Source: Gracilaria gracilis (Eukaryota; Rhodophyta; Florideophyceae; Gracilariales; Gracilariaceae). From it: a DNA stretch of 28,133 nucleotides. Position 1 is the stretch's first letter. Each line of letters starts with the position of its first letter. A model generated the notes under the pieces. That model was not told the DNA's origin and ran no database searches. It saw only the letters and a program-made list of their open reading frames with translations. Shown here piece by piece: positions 9,794-18,215 of the stretch. The stretch covers positions 1 through 28,133 of the forward strand of contig JARGSG010000219.1 of NCBI GenBank assembly GCA_030374805.1. The letters run 5' to 3'. The position numbers and the translations under genes are program-made.

Positions 9794-10160
9794 GTACTCC
9801 GTTGACAAGGATTCGAGCGACTATCAAGTGGGTTCCGCTCTTTTCCAAACCATCCCCGAAGGGGAACGTGAGCCCATTGGTTCCTGGTCCCGTTCGCTCA
9901 ACGTTCATGAACGAAATTGCTCCGTTTCGGAGAAAGAGTGCCTCGCCGTTGTGTGGGCTCTGGAAACTCTTCGCCCCTATCTTATGGGTGTGTAATCTAC
10001 CGTGTATACGGATCATTCTTCGCTGAGGTGGTTAATGAACATCTCCGACCCGTCGGGACGCCTCATGCGATGGAGGCTTTGCCTAGCGGAATTCGACTTT
10101 CAAGTCGTGTATAAGGAAGGAGCGTTGAACACGCAAGCCGACGCCCTGTCGAGATTACCA
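9783..10160 (+). pseudogene. pol: chromovirus RNase H domain, one in-frame stop
   Basis: RNase H removes the RNA template during reverse transcription. The frame starts directly after the deletion junction and shows the first catalytic Asp in YSVDKDSSDYQVG, the catalytic Glu in VSEKECLAVVWAL, and the third Asp in VYTDHSSLRW (from 10002). A TAA at 9993-9995 interrupts the frame between the Glu and the third Asp. The domain ends in ALNTQADALSRL, the usual end of gypsy RNase H. Since the RT core is gone, the frame could not give a working polymerase even without the stop. Confidence 0.88.
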
Positions 10161-11590
10161 AGGAATGGGAAAGCCCTCCCCTCGGGAGACGGTGAGATCC
10201 CTTGTTTCGTCGCTGACGAGGTGGACACGGAAGATCCAGAAGGTGAACTCGACATTTGGCCAGAAGACTGGGAATTCGACGATGAATTGGACGAACTACT
10301 CGTGGCAAACGAGAATGAGGCTGGCAAGCCCCTACCCGGGAATTTTGTCCCGGTAACACCGGATGAAATGATCCGAGAACAACACGGCGACCCGTTCTGC
10401 GTGCGCATTCGTGCCCGTTTAAACGGAGGTGCAAGCCTCCCATTTGAGGTTAATAACGTCGGCTGTCTTGTTAGAACGGTCGAGTCTAACCCACAAATGG
10501 TGGTGCTTCACACGCTGCAGGCGCGGGTACTCCACCTGTCGCATTACGCGAGGTTGAGCGGCCACGCGGGTGGACGAAAGTTATACTTAACCGTGCGAAG
10601 GGACTTTTACTGGCCCGCCAGGGCGGTCGATTGCTACGCAACGGTGCGGTTCTGCACTGAGTGCGCGAAAAACCGGGTTAAACTCCGGAGGAACTCAAAG
10701 AAGATGAGTTTATTCCCCGCAAGGGCGCCCCTCGAGTTTCTCGCAATCCATATAATCGGACCCCTCCCGACGACCCGGAGAGGTCACAAGTTCTTGCTCG
10801 TAATAACGGATCGTTTCTCGAAACTGGTTCGCGCTGTCCCTCTGAAGAGGATCACCGCTTTCACGGTAGCCCAGGCCTTCGTGAAGCACTGGATTTTCGT
10901 CTACGGCCCGCCGGGTCAGGTACTCTCCGATAACGGGAAACAGTTCGCATCGCGATTCTTCCAGGATGTATGTCGCATCCTGGATGTAAAGAACCTGTTC
11001 ACTACAACCTACCATCCCCAGTGTAATGGGCAAGTCGAACGGTTCAACCGGACGACGCTAGCATCTCTCCGTTCTTACGTGGCTGATCGCCCAAAGACAT
11101 GGGACCTGTACACTGACGCGCTGACGTTCGCGTACAACACGCAGGTACATAGAATTACCGGTGTTTCACCGTTCCAGTTATTACTCTACCGTACGCCCCC
11201 GCCTGTGGTGTTGGAATCACAGCCTACGGTGGGTAATTTCCACTCTGTGGGTGACTACCACCAGAAATGGAAGCAATGGCTATCCAAGTTGGTACCCGCC
11301 ACTCGCCAATCCATGGCGAGGGCTCAAGTTGCTTACAAGCTTGATATCGATTCTCGCTTGCGAAGAAGCAACACACGCCAGTTAAGGCGGGTACCTACGT
11401 ATTCGTACGGAAGGTACACTATAACCCTGATAGGGAAAAACGCCATAAGCTCTCGCCCGTGGCGGATGGACCATTCAAGGTAATCTCCGTCGCGGAGGAC
11501 ACAGTGGTACCGGAAATCAAGGACGCGCATGAGTGGATCTCCCGCGATCGCGTGGTCTTGGCCCCACCACCATCGTTTGAGGTCGTGCTG
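10161..11590 (+). pseudogene. pol: chromovirus integrase with mutated first catalytic Asp
   Basis: Integrase inserts the cDNA into chromosomes. After an acidic spacer, the HHCC zinc finger is seen (HYARLSGH, then FCTECAKNR). The core follows: the first catalytic position reads EFLAIHIIGPLP, with His (CAT, 10749-10751) where the family has Asp; the second Asp is in VLSDNGKQF (10929-10931); and the Glu is in GQVERFNR (11037-11039). The last two are 35 residues apart, as expected. The frame stays open from 10002 to about 11375, then shifts, and the GPY/F-type end (VADGPFKVISV) continues in the frame that covers 11459-11974. The Asp-to-His change should abolish strand transfer. Confidence 0.9.
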
Positions 11591-12840
11591 GCACCTGCTA
11601 GCCCCGTGTCTACGGAATCAACAACCCCCGAAACAATCGTGCTGAATCGCCTGCTGATTCTACCACACCCGAACCGGGGACTGTCAGACCTACCGATGGA
11701 ATCGGATACACCGATGATATCGGAAAAAACTGTCGGCCAGAATGGCCATTCTTCTATTCAACCCCCTCGCAGGAGTCCTACCCACGTAGCGGAACGCCCT
11801 ACCCCATCTCCCGCCGCTCCGTCTAAGGAGGGGGAGGAGGTCACTTCTGCCGAAGGTAATCCGCCGTCGCGACGGGAAGAAGACATCCGTGGTACACGGC
11901 AGGCTGTTGCCACACCGGAAATCCCGTCAGACATGCCGCTTCAGACGCGTGAACCCAGCGCTCCCGTTTTTTAGGCCCGAATACGGAAACCATAACCACG
12001 CCAAAATCGGAGGAGCTACACGCTGAGGCGGACAAAACAACCGCATCCTCGCCCAAGGCGAAGCGGGATCGTGTCCGGGTACCAGCTCAGCTGGGCGGTA
12101 AGGAACCAACCCCACCGGGGACGGCTACGAACAATCGGTCGCACGCGCCCACCGCAGCGGCGGACGCGGCGCTGAAACCCACCGCAGGACGCGGGATGGC
12201 AACCCCTGTACAAAGGGAGGACGACACCGCAAAGCCACGCACGGTTGCGGAAGTACCAAGTGTCTCGGTAGACCCTGGCATCGTCGCCATACGGAAACCG
12301 GTCACCCGGGATGATGTTCGCGTCATGGACGGTGAGGACACGCCATTCGAGGCGGAAATTCCCCAAGTAATGGGTGCGGCTCGCGCTGCACCCAGTACTG
12401 CTGGAAGTCCCACCAAGATCCCTGAGTCACCGGAAGTAACCGTTGGGAACGGATCGCCACGGCGCCGCCACTTGGCACGCGCCGAAATGGACACCCTGTC
12501 CAGGGAGGCGGATGGCCCCACGGTGCCCCCCGGCGACCGGCCGGTGAAGTCACGTGCATGTACGAAAGGCGCGCGTGGCTCTGCATCACTGGCAGCGCAA
12601 CGCAGGAAAGCCGCGACGAGCTCGTCGGAACCACCTTCGGTACGGGTTGAATCACGCAGACTCGCGGTTTGCCCCGATGCACGCAGATTTGCGGTACGCT
12701 CTCCGGTACGCACACCAGAACACCCACCTCCACAGAGGACCACTCGGTCAACCGCGACGATCGTATCGATACCCGATTCGGGAAATTCCCCTTCGCAGGG
12801 CGATGAGCGCAGAGCCGTGACGAGGACTCGGCAAGGCCGG
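11591..12840 (+). other. very long disordered linker between integrase and chromodomain
   Basis: About 415 codons rich in Pro, Ser, Thr, Ala, Glu and Arg separate the GPY/F module from the chromodomain. The frame of 11459-11974 ends in TAG 11972-11974 at a T6 run; the frame one base over is open from there to 13056, so a single T-run indel explains the break. The block PSKEGE occurs here (near 11818) and also twice before RT (near 9450 and 9484), a small internal repeat of the polyprotein. In most chromoviruses this spacer is much shorter. Confidence 0.7.
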
Positions 12841-13056
12841 GAGGTGTACTTACAAGAGTACATCGTCGACCGAATTGTCGGGCATTCCTGGAATCAGGAG
12901 GGTATGCTACGCTACCACGTCAGTTGGTACGGGTGTGATCCGGCTCAGGCCACCGCCGAGCCGATCGAGCATCTCCCACGTTCAAAAGTGGCTCAGTATC
13001 ACCGTCGAACGCCAACAGTCCCACCAGGTACGCTGGGAAGTGCCCAAGTGGGATGA
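12841..13056 (+). pseudogene. pol: C-terminal chromodomain of the integrase
   Basis: The sequence EVYLQEYIVDRIVGH...LRYHVSWYGC...ATAEPIEHLP has the three-strand plus helix pattern of a chromodomain, with aromatic residues at the expected methyl-lysine cage positions (Tyr in EYIVDRI, Trp in VSWYG). Chromodomains guide chromovirus integration to heterochromatin. The frame ends at 13056, which I take as the natural end of pol. The domain itself looks undamaged although the enzyme before it is broken. Confidence 0.85.
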
Positions 13057-13337
13057 GAGAGAACCGTGGAAACGGGAAGAGTTGAAGATGAAAAATACAC
13101 GTCATGGACGGGAAGAGATCACCGCTCATGCGCTGGTACTCCGACCATGGTCGTGCATAATGTTTCGCGAACATACTCGAGGGGTTTTTCACCCAGCTTG
13201 CTGTTCATTACGTGGCAAGCACGGTTTTCCCTGTCGGAAGGGTGTGCATGTCCGCGCGCACCGCGTTAAATAGCCGGTTCACTACCGATGACGATAAGAA
13301 CACGTCATAGACGGAAGGAACCCACAAGCAGGTAGTT
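13057..13337. other. spacer between convergent pol and the antisense gene
   Basis: About 280 bp separate the pol stop from the poly(A) signal of the opposite strand. No open frame of note is seen. Two transcripts running toward each other would end here or overlap. Confidence 0.5.
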
Positions 13338-13343
13338 TTTATT
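13338..13343 (-). promoter_or_regulatory. candidate poly(A) signal of the antisense gene
   Basis: AATAAA on the minus strand (TTTATT on plus) lies 21 nt past the last stop codon of the antisense frame at 13364. This is a normal distance for a cleavage and polyadenylation signal. The motif is short, so chance is possible. Confidence 0.45.
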
Positions 13344-13363
13344 TCTACTATTCGGACCCAGTC

Positions 13364-13693
13364 TTACTGGTTATGGTCACTCCCCTCGTTCGGACGCTGC
13401 CCGCCGCCGAGGCGCCGCGCCAGAGCTTCCTGCATAGCGGATAAGTCGCTGGTCCCCGTATCGGCGCCGAGCCCCACCTCTCGGAGGAACTGCGCGATGA
13501 CGGCACCGGGATTCTCACCCGTCTGGGGAGTCTTTCCGGCAGCCACCGTGGAAGTCGGAACAGCCAAAGCTGACGCCGACGCCGCAGCAGGAGGCTCAGA
13601 CTCCTGTGGAACAGGTTCGTCACCCTCCGGAGAAGTGCCGACAACCATCGCGTCGTCATCACCGCCCGCCGCGTCGAATGCGTTATCCAACAT
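13364..13693 (-). CDS. second part of the antisense gene (109 codons)
   Basis: The frame from ATG 13693-13691 to TAA at 13364 has 109 codons. It is acidic and Pro/Ala-rich at the start (FDAAGGDDDAMVVGTSPEGD), then has a short helical part (AVIAQFLREVGLG) and a polar tail ending SDHNQ. It lies in the same reading frame as the larger antisense frame upstream; only the TAA at 13720-13718 and eight further codons separate them. It is therefore more likely the C-terminal part of one roughly 610-codon protein than a separate gene. Its own ATG has a weak context. No family is recognised. Confidence 0.5.
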   Translation of the reverse strand: MLDNAFDAAGGDDDAMVVGTSPEGDEPVPQESEPPAAASASALAVPTSTVAAGKTPQTGENPGAVIAQFLREVGLGADTGTSDLSAMQEALARRLGGGQRPNEGSDHNQ

Positions 13694-13717
13694 GGGTTCA
13701 TTTTCCCCGCTGGAGCG

Positions 13718-15196
13718 TTAATAATCGTCCGAGTCGACGAACCCAATCGAATGACTGTATGGGATTTCCCTCGGAGCATTCCGGAGTTTGGCCGCTTCAC
13801 CAGCGGAAATCTCCCGTTGTTCCCACGGATCGAAGTACACGAAATCCCCCGCCAAGGCGGTATTGTGCCCCAGACCTGGGCAATGTCCGCCGCCACCGGT
13901 GAGCCGGCCACTCTGCCCGATCTGGACCACTTTCCAGTCATTACTGTCGATATAGTCGAGTAGTTCGAGGACTTCTTCGACGTTGGCCTGAGCCCCAAGG
14001 GGGATGGTTATGTCGAGTTGACGGATACCGGCCCGCACGCGCGGAGGAAGGAACCACAATCTGCACTGGTCATAATCCTCGCTATGGATGTACGCCGCAG
14101 CGCGGGCGGCCAACTCGGTGACTAAAACCGACCGAAGCCCGCTACGCGGATCCGTAAGGAGGTATGACCCTAAATAGGTTAACACCGGGGGCAGCTCTAT
14201 GTAACACCCCCGCCATGTCTCGAACTGAGCCCACCAGGCTGGCAGAGGGGCGTACCGACCTTGTCGGTGAGCGGGAGCAATACGCTCCACCTCCACGTTT
14301 TGATACGGAACGAAGTACCCGAACCGGGAGCGGCAGCGGCGCTCAAAGCGGATGAATTCCGGAAGGAAGAAGGACCGATAACGACGCGCGAGATAGTGAA
14401 ATTCGGCCCGAATGATCGGTGGTTGCCAGCACAAGGCTTCTTGCCGGGCAACGGGAAATCCCCGGCAAGCAAAGGTTTCCAACGGCGACAGCCGGTCGCA
14501 ATAGCTCATCTCCCCGCGGGTGCGGTACTGCTCGATGTCGAACCTCATCTCTTGTGGGTTGAGGAACTCGAACGGAGCCCGACTCTGCCGTTGGTGTCCA
14601 ATCCGCCCCAGCTCGGCGTGAGCCTGAGCTCGGGACTCGCCCGCATAGCGTAGAACCTGGTGTGCAGGTACGGCAACGTGCCGGCGCCAATCCCACGAAG
14701 TGGTGAGGATAGCCGGCGGGTCCCTGGGAAGGCGCTCATTGCCGTCGACGTACTGAAAAATCAGCTCGTCTTCGAACACCGAGATCGGGTGGAACCACGG
14801 CGGAAGCCGGAGGCGCATAGCCTGTTGCCGATTGTTCGGGTTGGGCCCCACGAGGGAGTCGTAGGACGGCCAATCGCCGCCCGCCCCGGAGCCGGTTGAA
14901 GCCCCAACTTGGGAAGGGATCGCCACCGTCCCGGACGGTTGTCCCTGGTTCGCACCAGTCTGTTGCCCGCCTTGCGGTAAGGGAACGGAACGGAATCCGG
15001 TGACCCCCCCTGTGTAGGGTTGCTGATTGCCACTCATGGTGAGGTCCATGACGAGAGTCGAAGGAGGGAGGTAGTTGGTAACCGAGGTGTCGGGAGTAGA
15101 TGCTGGAGCAATGGTAACTGCGGGTGCAGGAGTGTGCGTTGATGGAGAACGAGGAGTTGCCGGTGAGCTGGGAGAGGGCGTGCTTTTATCCTCCAT
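13718..15196 (-). CDS. antisense accessory protein of the chromovirus, unknown family
   Basis: The open frame of 492 codons runs opposite to gag-pol, from ATG 15196-15194 (context AACCATGG, very good) to TAA 13720-13718. The frame also continues upstream of this ATG without a stop into the 3' LTR, but only with non-ATG starts, so I chose 15196. Residues 1 to about 110 are low-complexity Ser/Pro/Thr/Gln/Gly; from about residue 128 it looks folded, rich in Arg, Tyr, Phe and Trp (for example FHYLARRYRSFFLPEFIRF), and it ends acidic. I see no signal peptide, membrane segment, zinc finger or catalytic motif that I can name. By chance such GC-rich DNA would give well over ten stops in 492 codons, and sense frames here are short, so it is coding. 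Antisense frames before the 3' LTR are known from plant Tat/Retand-type elements; I know of none in chromoviruses. Confidence 0.8.
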   Translation of the reverse strand: MEDKSTPSPSSPATPRSPSTHTPAPAVTIAPASTPDTSVTNYLPPSTLVMDLTMSGNQQPYTGGVTGFRSVPLPQGGQQTGANQGQPSGTVAIPSQVGASTGSGAGGDWPSYDSLVGPNPNNRQQAMRLRLPPWFHPISVFEDELIFQYVDGNERLPRDPPAILTTSWDWRRHVAVPAHQVLRYAGESRAQAHAELGRIGHQRQSRAPFEFLNPQEMRFDIEQYRTRGEMSYCDRLSPLETFACRGFPVARQEALCWQPPIIRAEFHYLARRYRSFFLPEFIRFERRCRSRFGYFVPYQNVEVERIAPAHRQGRYAPLPAWWAQFETWRGCYIELPPVLTYLGSYLLTDPRSGLRSVLVTELAARAAAYIHSEDYDQCRLWFLPPRVRAGIRQLDITIPLGAQANVEEVLELLDYIDSNDWKVVQIGQSGRLTGGGGHCPGLGHNTALAGDFVYFDPWEQREISAGEAAKLRNAPREIPYSHSIGFVDSDDY

Positions 15197-15241
15197 GGTT
15201 GCCGCCGTCGTTTCCCTCTGTGAGGTGATACTTCCGCCTAA

Positions 15242-15252
15242 GGTGAAGGATA
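15242..15252 (+). promoter_or_regulatory. weak polypurine tract before the 3' LTR
   Basis: GGTGAAGGATA directly before the LTR start at 15253 is purine-rich but interrupted by two T. It sits where the plus-strand primer of an LTR element is expected. Confidence 0.35.
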
Positions 15253-16017
15253 TGTAGTGCAACGCCCTCTGATGGAGGTTTCTGACCACTTACTCATATT
15301 CCGACATGTCGGACGGGTGCTCCCAATATGAGTATATGAATAGTAACAACCACTGTACTGGGAAGGACATGTGGACACGGTTGAGCCGGGAGGTTTGCCA
15401 CGTACACGTGGGACGGGCGCCAAGGCGCGTGGGTAATTACCACTGTGCGTGGGCCTAATTTAGTTATTTTATTTAATTACTTGTTGGCGCGAGCTCACTA
15501 CTTAGCATGGCGGCGACCTCGCCGCCATGCACAGTAAAGTTCTCCAACAAGGGTTGGCTCTATACTTCTTCGCCTTCTGCGGTCATCGACTTCTTCCAAG
15601 AGAGAGGCTCCGTTGCCTACGGGTAGTGTATCCTCCCTGCGTCACCTAACAGTACCCATTCTTGGGAGTGTTCTCCGCTTGTGTCGCGTTTGACCCTGTA
15701 CAGGGATAACCCCGGTGTTTACCGTAGCCTTTTTGCTCTTTCCTCCTTCTTCTTCTCTTCATCCCTCGCTCTCGCGGATTACTTTTCCATTTTCCCACTT
15801 CCGTGGAATCGTGCCTCTCTCGAGGACCAGTTCACCCACACACGTGGTGCCAACACCGATTCTTTCTCAACTCTCTACGCCCGTCGTGACGGCTTGGCCT
15901 CCGCTTACACTCGACTTCGTCGTGCCTTGCAAGAGAGGCTCTGTCTCCTGACTACTTTCCTACGTAGAAAGATCTAGGACGTCTTCGTGGTGTCTTTCCG
16001 CCTCTGGCGTTGCACTA
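15253..16017 (+). repeat. 3' LTR of the chromovirus
   Basis: The 765-bp LTR starts TGTAGTGCAACGCC, as the 5' LTR does, and ends in GGCGTTGCACTA followed by AAG, so the last bases of the expected GCACTACA are lost. It is uninterrupted and shows what the 5' LTR looked like before the nested insertion. Near its start is a perfect 12-bp palindrome CCGACATGTCGG (15301-15312) framed by TACTCATATT / AATATGAGTA inverted arms. A TATA-like stretch around 15326-15337, read on the minus strand, lies about 130-140 bp upstream of the antisense ATG, so this LTR may also serve as the antisense promoter. Confidence 0.93.
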
Positions 16018-16226
16018 AAGTAAATGATATTGTCCGTACTGACGTATCACCAAGGTACTGTTCATATTTTGTAGTTTGAACGAAAATTAGAAAACATTGA
16101 AATAAAAAATCCTCCTTGAAGAAAGAGGAGGCCTAAATAAATTTTGTCTTAGTATTTTTGGTCACCATAAAGCTAGGTAAAACACCCCAGTGAAAACCAA
16201 ATATAGCTGTGGGCCAACATCATAGA
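16018..16226. other. AT-rich spacer, no gene
   Basis: This unique-looking AT-rich DNA follows the chromovirus. It holds one short weak hairpin (CCTCC / GGAGG around 16111-16131) next to an AATAAA at 16101. I see no gene in it. Confidence 0.45.
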
Positions 16227-16715
16227 ATGAATCATCCCATGAACACTACCATCAGTAATGAACGTCTTGATCGAAAGGTGTTTAAGGGAATAAATCGCAA
16301 GAGCTCCTACACCGGTATGCCGATGTTGCAGTGGAACAAAACTCTGTTTGAACTATGTGAGTTGCATAACGTTAACTGGGCAAAATCGGGGTACAACAAG
16401 CTGAGCAATTTAAATATTTGCGTTTTCCTTGCATGGTACCAGCGAGTGTTCCATGTTAGTTAACACTGTGCTGAAATATATAGAATGGAAAAGCTGAATT
16501 CTGATTGTATGAATGGATTGGAACTCAGTGGATGTGATGTAATCGCAAGAGGTCTGTGTCCGAACGACGGACTTACTCCGGAAGACGAAGCTGGCTTTGC
16601 AGCTGAGATTGTGGAGAAAGCCAAATATGGTTTCATTTCGATTGTGAGCACGAGCAATTGGAAGTATGTTTGCCTGTTGTCTACCAAAACGCTACCCCTC
16701 CAGCGATTCCGCTGA
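16227..16715 (+). pseudogene. unclassified frame with one internal TAA
   Basis: From ATG 16227 a 78-codon frame runs to TAA 16461-16463, and the same frame then stays open for another 84 codons to TGA 16713-16715. The first part reads MNHPMNTTISNERLDRKVFK; the second contains CDVIARGLCPNDGLTPEDEA, acidic and protein-like. The frame ends one base before the GCACC duplication of the Ty3/Gypsy insertion. It may be part of a decayed host gene or of an older element, and I cannot name a family. Confidence 0.25.
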
Positions 16716-16720
16716 GCACC
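16716..16720. repeat. target site duplication, left copy
   Basis: GCACC directly left of the minus-strand Ty3/Gypsy element equals GCACC at 21999-22003 on its right. Confidence 0.88.
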
Positions 16721-16981
16721 TGTGCGCTTGTGTGGTTGCAATGCGCAAGAGGGGTGCTGAGTGTTGAGGTCCGATGCCTCTGATTTTACTGAAGAGGAAG
16801 AGATGTGGGGTCTTACGTACACCACTGCTGATGTTTTCTGCTTCACAAAACTACTAAACTACACTAGGTAGGAGATGATGCCACGCGAGCGTGGGTGCAG
16901 TAATCTTTGGTGGAGCTATAAGTTTTGAAGTGGATGTCTATATCTACTACGGTGCCGAATTGGATGCTTTCATCCACTAAA
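16721..16981 (-). repeat. 3' LTR of the minus-strand Ty3/Gypsy element
   Basis: The 261-bp repeat matches 21738-21998. On the plus strand it starts TGTGCGCTTG and ends CCACTAAA, where the other copy has CCACTACA, so its 5' terminal dinucleotide in element orientation is mutated (TG to TT). Confidence 0.92.
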
Positions 16982-16992
16982 CTCCCCTCCTT
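16982..16992 (-). promoter_or_regulatory. polypurine tract
   Basis: AAGGAGGGGAG on the minus strand lies directly before the 3' LTR and one base past the start of the pol stop codon. This is a classical plus-strand primer position and composition. Confidence 0.75.
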
Positions 16993-18215
16993 CAAAGGCC
17001 GAGCGCCGCTTTTGCTTCTTCAGCCAGATCGGCGGATGGGGTTTTGCGACGAAGAAGTTTCTGCAGCAAAACTGGAACGTTCTTGTAGATCTGTTCGAGA
17101 AACTCCAAAGTGTCCTCTGCCTGGTCAAGACCTTTACTGCGAACGGGTACCGGTAGTCCTTCCTTGCTCTCCACCAACTTAAGTGAACATCCTACGGGCA
17201 TGCTGGTCTCAGAGGAGAGGATGTGAGACAAAATTGCTTCATTGTTCAAGGATGCGTCATGGTAGAACTTCAACCGAGATCCATCTATGTTTTTAAGCGG
17301 TCCGTTCTTGAGATCCTCGACTTGATACACGTAGTCCAAAAGTGCCTTAACAAATCGGTGTGGTTCTCTCCAACGTAACTCGAGCTTCTCCCCTGCCGTA
17401 AAGTCATCCCTTGCCACCCATACAAAATCTCCTTTCTTGAACTTGGCTAGCTTGCCCTTCGAAGCCCTTTCTCTCCACTTCTATCTCTTGTTCTGTAGCG
17501 CATTGTGCACTAAGTGGTGCAATTCCGACATCAAGGCCTGCAGAGCGTCCATGTTGGTGCTGCTCTCTAGGCGCGCTGCGTGAATGTTGACAGGCTTTTC
17601 AGTAGATGTGCGAAGGAAAGTGGAGATTGGAGGAGTAGGTTTGAGACCCATGAATGCGGTTATTGGTGCAGTGTTGCTGCGATGAGACGACGGCGTGTTG
17701 TTCAAAATGCTCTGGATGATGGGGGTGCGATCGGGCCATTCTTTGAAATCCATTTGATACTCGGACGTCAACGCCCGAAGTGTTTGAATGAGTTCTTTGC
17801 CAAGTCGTTCCACTGCGCCGTTGTTCCATGGTGTGTAGGGGAGCGTAAAATGATGCGGAACGCGAAGATACTTCTAAGTTTTCCTGATGGTCTCGTTCTT
17901 GAAGTGCGTTGGTCCATCGGACATCAAACCCTGCGGAACATTAAAGGCAGCGCACCAGTCTACGATTGAAAGCGCTGCATTGCCCGATGTCGTTCCTGAG
18001 GTAGGAAAGAACCACTTGTAGTCGGATTGATCATCTCGGAGTATGAGAATGTATTTAGACCCTACATGGTTTGGTCCAGTTTCAATGTAGTCAAGCTGGA
18101 GAAGGTCGTTTGGCTCTGACCCATGCAGTACCAGACCAAATGGACGTGGAACTTTCTCACCTCCAGTGGTTGAAATACAGTGGATGCAGGCATCTACAAA
18201 ATCCTGAATGTCTTT
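16992..18215 (-). pseudogene. pol: integrase and C-terminal chromo-like domain
   Basis: This continues the RT/RNase H frame after a TAG at 18218-18216. The zinc finger remnant (FVDACIHC) is followed by a core with all three catalytic residues: Asp in LLQLDYIETGP, Asp in LMSDGPTHF and Glu in NNGAVERLG. In-frame TAG codons stand at 17876-17874 and 17483-17481. The C-terminal part (17417 down) has LRWREPHRFVKAL and later VRSKGLDQAEDTLEFLEQ, which matches the chromo-like tail of oomycete-type elements. The frame ends with TGA 16994-16992 right at the polypurine tract, the natural end. No frameshift occurs here. Confidence 0.88.

Larger units (their letters stand above)
4588..16017 (+). mobile_element. 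Ty3/Gypsy chromovirus copy, defective, with an antisense gene
   Basis: Direct LTRs (4588-6156, interrupted, and 15253-16017) bound an internal region of about 9.1 kb. The order on the plus strand is gag with a zinc-knuckle remnant, protease, start of RT, RNase H, HHCC/DDE integrase and a C-terminal chromodomain, which is the Ty3/Gypsy (Metaviridae) chromovirus order. Between pol and the 3' LTR lies about 2.2 kb holding a gene on the opposite strand. The element is clearly GC-richer than the DNA around it. The copy is dead: many frameshifts, loss of the RT core and a mutated integrase. I find no 5-bp target duplication (left flank TCAAA, right flank AAGTA), and the right LTR end has lost its last bases, so the outer ends may have been altered after insertion. 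Confidence 0.95.

Noticed and set aside
12087..12863. 258-codon reverse frame opposite the integrase-chromodomain linker
   Set aside because: It is long, but the sense frame is continuous with the chromodomain, and both readings are low-complexity because of GC-rich codon composition. I do not count it as a second antisense gene.
13348..13998. 216-codon reverse frame overlapping the antisense gene in another phase
   Set aside because: It overlaps the longer antisense frame, lacks a better start, and is Arg/Ser-rich as out-of-phase readings of this stretch would be.
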